Of a stretch of 64,000 nucleotides of DNA, positions 58,681 through 64,000 are shown piece by piece. A program made the position numbers and the translations under genes. How positions within the stretch are numbered: the stretch's first letter is position 1; the number at the start of each line of letters is the position of its first letter. The stretch comes from Membranipora membranacea (taxonomy: Eukaryota > Bryozoa > Gymnolaemata > Cheilostomatida > Membraniporidae): assembly GCA_914767715.1 (NCBI GenBank), contig OU612071.1, positions 15,558,948-15,622,947 of the forward strand. Direction: 5' to 3'. The notes under the pieces are model-generated. The model was not told the DNA's origin. It searched no databases and saw nothing but the letters and a program-made list of their open reading frames with translations.

Positions 58681-61600
58681 CCACGTTCAATCTCCCAGAC
58701 AAGTTGTGGGCGTAGTGCCCACTATACTTGTTATAGCTGAGGTCATGTTTTTTATCAGAGCATACTTTACCATCTCAAGTATGTTGATTCATTACATGTA
58801 GGATTTCAGGTTCATTTGCATATTGAGTAACAAATTTAGATGAAGAGTTTCGACAGGTTAACCAGAATTATAATGGGATGATAGAACTTTTTTTGCCCCA
58901 TATTATATGAGTTTGAGAAAAAGATGTTAGAGAGGGAACTTTTTGAAAAGCCCCTGACTAAAGTTATTTTCAGTCCTGGCGCAAATCTTCTCTAAGATGA
59001 ATGAGCCTTGATGAAAAACATGAAGGCGGAGCTTAAGGTTACTGCAGATTGTGTTGTGGCTGTCAGAGCTTTCAGTCGAAGGTTCTGCATATGGAGTAGT
59101 GGATAGTCATAGAACAGGTTCTCTCTTGGTGGTTTATTGATGTTACAAAAGTTGAGTATTGATTTTTGAACATCAGTCAGCATTCACAGAGGGAACTACC
59201 TTGTTCTAGAGTAATGAAACCTAATTGCAAATGTATACATCTTGTGCATGAACTACCAAACTACTTACTTACCAAACCCTAAAATACCAAAATAACAACA
59301 TGAGGCGCTTTGAGAGCTTAGCGCAATCCCGAGTTGTAATCAGCCTGAGTTTTCACCGCCCTCTTGACTCATATAATTTGTTGAAACCAGAACAGTTATA
59401 CTTAACAGTACTCCACACCTGAACCAAGACAGATATATCAATATTTGATGTTTGATCTGAGCCATTCTGTTGACACGGCCGAAGCCAAAAATTCTAAAAA
59501 TAATATCAAAGCTAGGAACACCTGAGTTTTGAAGGGCATCGCTCAATGTGAAACTATGCAGAATGTTTTTGATGTGAGGATTGGTGAAGCTAACCCAACA
59601 TCAGAGTTTAGACTTGGAGAGCCATGTTCTTGTTAGCCTATAAAAGTTCCCAACCCTCCACCATCCATCATTTTCAAATGACATAAGCTATACTCTTTGG
59701 TGCATACCATTTCCATCTACCCAAAGGAATAAAGGTATTTAGCTAAACTTGAGTTGAGTTTGTTGCTGTCGACTAGGTGAAAGTTACCACCAATTTTTGC
59801 TAGCTAAGCTTGGGGTTTTTATAGATTAGAGAGGTTGAGAAAGTGTATGCTAGCCGTAAATTTAGCTTTTTAAAGATCTGCACATGGTCTGTTTTCCTCC
59901 CGTAAAACTACTCTCTTCTAGGGTAGGAGAGTAACAAAAATAGTAGTTGAGGTGAGTCTATTTATAAATTCACTCGTAAAATACGCACAACCTCTAACTA
60001 ATAATTACAGAGAGACTTTGTAGGCATCGTAATATCGTCACTGCCACACATTTTTTTGTGTGAGACCGTCAAATTAGCTGAGACCAGCGCTATATCTGTG
60101 AGCTCAGAGCAGATTTGTTGTTTATTCTGAGAACTTGTGTATCTTTTCAATATCGAGGAAGAAGCCACGGACAGGGGCGTAGTGTAGACCAAACCCACCC
60201 ACCTTCCTACGTTAATCAGGGGCTGAATGATGAAACTCGTAGCAAACAGGGATAAGAATTGGCACAGCATCAAGTTACTTCTCTTGTATTCTCTGCATAT
60301 TCTAGCTATATACCGAAATATATTATAGATATATACAAAAATAGATATTATATTACATCTATATATAGAACAATATTGGTGATACGCTCCTGGCTTATGA
60401 TGGTCCGTTTGATAAGCCATAACACAAGCGCTACACAATTGATAAAATGTAAATTCTCCAATGGGTTAATAAAACCAGCCATGCATTTGATGGATGGGCA
60501 AAGAATGTCACTCTTTTTTGCCACATTGTAATATTGCAGCTTGGATTGCACAATGCACAGCTTAAGTTATGGTTATAGTTATAAGTTGTAGACGTGGAGC
60601 GGGTGTCTGCAGTAGCACAAAGTATTTGAAATTTAAACCCGCGGCCTTTTTTTCTTTCGAAGAAATTGCAGATTGCATGATGATTGACTTGCGGCTATCA
60701 TTGGTAATTGGTTGACCATGTAATTCTGTTGTCTTGTGCTCATCTCGATCGAAACACAGACACAGAATTGGTACCATTTTGCAAGTTTATCAGCTGATCT
60801 CGAACAAGCCGAAATCACAGAAATAACTTTGGATTGATTGAGTGCTTAAAAGATTTAGACTATAAAATAATCAACATAATACAATTGAAACGAAATCCAA
60901 ATATGTCAGCTACATCAAATTCTGTCAGATAAAAAGAAAATGGATGAACCACACCTTCTATCAAAATACTTCCTAAATTGAAAATGGCGGTAAAGTAGAT
61001 ATAAAGGGTGGAGCCTTCTATTGATTTTCGGTGATCACCACACCATCGTCATCATTGCATTATAAATGTTTGGTTTCCATATGGCCTTAGTAATCGTTGC
61101 AAATTGTCATTTCTGTGTAATGAGTTAGTTTACGCTGATGAAATACTTTGAAAATAAAGTGCAGGGGTCATCTCTGAGGCCATATAAGCGATACACCTGG
61201 TAAGTGGTGGTCAAAGTAGGAAAAACAGGAAATAGATCCTGTCACCGGCTTATCACTATAAAAATCAATGTTGATCCCCCATGCATGTGAAGCAAGCTTG
61301 ACTTTGGCGCCAGAAACAATGTACACACAAACTTTGCAAAATGAGTCCTCTTTTTGTTATTCAAACATCCCCTATCTATCTTCCATCAATATAATTGTGC
61401 CTCAAGATTTTGAAATGACAGGGTGGAGTAAGCTGTTTCTCTTCGTTATTTCAGCTGGATAGCTATTCCAGCTAAAATGATTTGATTAGAAAGCAACCAC
61501 ATCCTCCGATTATAAAGGCAAAGCTAGATGATAGTTGATGGTTATCAATTTTTGAAAAGCACCCATACTAATTGAGATCTTCAGTGATTAGTTAAAGTTT

Positions 61601-61747
61601 CATCTCCCCTCAACTACAAGTGTGAAAGTGAAAGATTAAAGATCAGAGACAGATTAAAATTTTTTACATACGTTCGAGTTGTACTTAGCCAGAGGGCACA
61701 TGTGGGGTAGAGGGGCGTATTCACCAAGAAGACAGTTTTACTAGAAA

Positions 61748-61857
61748 AAGTTTGTTCCCTCTGTTGTGGTGGAGTGATTTTGCAAAAGTCAGGTTATGAC
61801 GCCTTGATACCCAACTTTTTATAAAAGGCGCTTCATCACCACACAGGGAACAAACTT
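61748..61857. repeat. Hairpin element with 27-bp imperfect arms
   Basis: AAGTTTGTTCCCTCTGTTGT at the left is inverted at the right end (CACACAGGGAACAAACTT). The centre has a further GCCTT/AAGGC pairing. About 110 bp, noncoding, MITE-like. Confidence 0.8.
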
Positions 61858-62383
61858 GTTCCATAGTTGATGTCATCTCTTAATTTCTGTGGGAATAGGG
61901 GAGGCTTGGTTAACATTTTATCCTCAACCTTGTTCATCATATAAATCTTGGCTATTGAAATCATTACTAGCTAACCACTCAACTAGCAAAACTGAACTCC
62001 AGCTTTTAGGGGGGGGGGGGGGGGGCTAGCTAATCAATACTGCTACCAGTATATATTAAGAACAGCTTTGTCACCAAACTTCATATATTTATGTGGGGGT
62101 GAGCTGGCGAAGTCAACTGAAATTCAGATTAATTCAACTCACATTACACTTTGAGGCTAACGCCAAGTACCAACTCCAGTTCCCTCCTAGCTATGGGTTA
62201 CCAATACACAAAGAGGTATCAATAACCTGTTAAGACACATTCGTGACCTTGAAATGACATTGTATAATTTTATTATCAGGTATTTTGTTTTGGCTTTTCC
62301 TGTGGCACCATTTTTATGGAATTAAATTTTGGCAAACTTTCAAATTAGTTTGATTTATGTTACACGATTTCAGGCGTGAACAT

Positions 62384-62409
62384 TATAGTATAGTATAGTA
62401 TAGTATAGA
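62384..62409. repeat. (TATAG)n microsatellite
   Basis: Five tandem TATAG units. Confidence 0.9.
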
Positions 62410-63883
62410 TAGTACAGAATATAATCGTCCTTGACCTAAAATCAGCCTCATGTCGACATGTTTTATAACATTTCCATAGCGCCAAAGTGAATACTGATAA
62501 ATACATTACAATGAATAACTACAAAGAGAGAATTGGGCTAGCTCGAAAACCAATATTGACTTGTGTTCTCTTTTATTGGGAGAAGACAACTACAGTATGA
62601 TTTTTGACTTGAGCTCATGTGTTGAGATCCATGTTGCAAAAAGTAAGTTACATCACACTGAAAACAGCCCAGATCAGGGTGCCAGATGCTAAACAACTTC
62701 AAACCTTATAAAACTTATACTTTTCCGCTAACCTTGCAATCGCAGCAGGGGTCAGAAACTAGAGTTTAACATTGGATGGATTACCATATCATTATATCAA
62801 CTTTGATTATATTAATTACAATGCATTGAAAAATGTTGTTCAAAATTGTTTGAGAGAAAGGGCATCTTTATCTGAATTATGATAACTCACCAGTGGTGTC
62901 AGCATGTGAAGCATATGCAGGCCCAGTAAACAGTTCGGTGAAATGCTATTCCATTATCAATATTTTAATGGATGCACACTCTATAAATCCATCCTAGAGC
63001 CTCCAGAATTTATCATATGACTTGACATACACAGAAAAGACTGAGATTTTAATACAGCTTGGTATGATTCGAGGAGCGCCATTGTGCGGCCTCCTGTAGA
63101 TTAGACGAGTTGATGAAAAATCTATGCAATCCAATCACTGATGTCCATACACAGTTCTTGAGAAAGAAAGAACCAAGAATTGCGTTTGGACAATCAATTT
63201 CAGGACGCGAGCCTCAAGAGGTGATTCCCATGATGCAATTTGTTAAAGTCGCGATCTTCAAATTGCAAATTCAACCATATAATATCCATATTGAGTTGTC
63301 AAGGTCCAACACATGGTGCAACAAGTGGTAAGTGGTTCATAAAACAACACGTTTACTGAGGTGTTGCAATTAGAAAAGATATACAGCAAGTAAAACATAT
63401 TTGACTAATTCATGCTGTTGAAACAGGTTGCATAAGCATTAGTCGATGCCAAGTCACTCTCAAGAGCCGAGATATCTTGAACTGTCAAGTGAAATGTTGC
63501 ACCACTAATTAAGCGGCTTGAAACTCAGTAAAGCCAACATTCAAAATCTCCTGCCTCTAGTGCGTCAGAAAACACTTGGCCGTTGCACTAGCGCACTTAA
63601 CCCGTCACCACACTTGGACTTCTCAAACCGACATCAGATAGACAACCAAGAATCTATGACAGCTTATGAAAAAGAGTGCCAACAAAAGACTAAGAAATCT
63701 TCCACAAGATTTGGAAATAACTTGGAAAAAGCTCACTACAACAAGATTAAAATGTTGAACTGCCACCAAAGCTCTGAAAAAAGGCACAAAGACTTTTATT
63801 TACTGAGAAGTAACAGTGTGACCTACCTACCAGTAAATCATTCCAGCGCTGCGGTAAACACATTCAATCCACAATAGCAAACA

Positions 63884-64000
63884 AACTCTGTAACTACCCG
63901 CATATCTAGAGCAGACATCTCTCCGACAACTATAGCTGGTGGTAAGTGTAGATGTGTAGAGAGGATGAGAGAGAAGCGAGCAGACATCCCTCCGTTGACT
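63884..64000 (+). other. Edge sequence with two RADI(S/P)P motifs like the mucin-like C-terminus
   Basis: 63908-63935 can be read RADISPTT and 63976-64000 RADIPPLT. The latter is preceded by MREK (GATGAGAGAGAAG), closely similar to MRRRAADIPPEL in exon 10 of the mucin-like gene. It may be an exon of a paralogous gene continuing to the right, or a chance or duplicated fragment. The upstream frame (63521-63880) has no recognised motif. Confidence 0.3.

Larger units (their letters stand above)
57681..63500. other. Intergenic, no gene recognised
   Basis: Contains a diverged tandem duplication (58100-58490), a foldback-MITE fragment (58535-58680), an inverted-repeat element (61748-61857), a G-run (62009-62025) and a (TATAG)n run (62384-62409). 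Frames are short and lack recognisable protein motifs. Confidence 0.6.

Noticed and set aside
59998-60438. 146-codon minus-strand frame
   Set aside because: Starts only at a non-ATG codon, has no recognisable motif and lies in AT-rich intergenic DNA. Long by chance but not supported as a gene.
63518-63877. 119-codon plus-strand frame near the right edge
   Set aside because: Opens at a non-ATG codon and has no recognisable domain. The RADI(S/P)P motifs just beyond its stop are reported separately, but the frame itself cannot be called.

Overview
The window looks like nuclear DNA of an animal, probably an invertebrate: AT-rich sequence, three intron-rich genes with GT-AG junctions, a eukaryotic tRNA gene, and many short foldback or tRNA-derived repeats. 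The clearest lineage marker is a hemicentin gene (metazoan extracellular matrix protein). I cannot name the species or phylum.

Layout. (1) 1-19084, minus strand: the 5' part of a hemicentin gene, 20 exons read here. They encode a signal peptide, a VWA domain, the hemicentin-specific linker and the first six Ig domains. The gene runs off the left edge. Two large 5' introns (10748-17451 and 17546-18934) hold degenerate tandem repeats and short TIR elements. (2) 19085-22856: intergenic, with one small CxxC/CxxC ORF (20251-20397), a 36-bp palindrome and a TIR element rich in TGGGA. (3) 22857-31811, plus: a 13-exon STE20/PAK-like Ser/Thr kinase of 575 aa. Its N-terminal region contains a tandem exon duplication, with a LINE remnant between the two copies. 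(4) 31812-37449: intergenic, made largely of degenerate repeats and one copy of a segmental duplication. (5) 37450-56617, plus: a 10-exon gene for a predicted 3,354-aa mucin-like type I membrane protein. One 8.9-kb exon encodes a Thr/Ser-rich ectodomain, and separate small exons encode the signal peptide, the transmembrane helix and a Pro-rich cytoplasmic tail. A tRNA-Glu(UUC) gene lies in its last coding intron. (6) 56618-64000: 3' UTR and intergenic DNA, with a hairpin element and, at the very edge, a sequence resembling the C-terminal motif of the mucin-like protein.

The gene models were assembled by hand, joining exons by GT/AG sites and reading phase. The kinase (1,728 nt) and the mucin-like gene (10,065 nt) both close into exact open frames, which supports the models. 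Hemicentin and the mucin-like protein would act at the cell surface or matrix and the kinase in the cytoplasm; nothing in the sequence shows that the three work together.

The recurring theme is local duplication. Whole or partial exon copies occur in all three genes, a duplication 5' of the mucin gene lacks exactly the interval holding its first two coding exons, coding and intronic minisatellites are present, and one foldback MITE family is scattered over most of the window.
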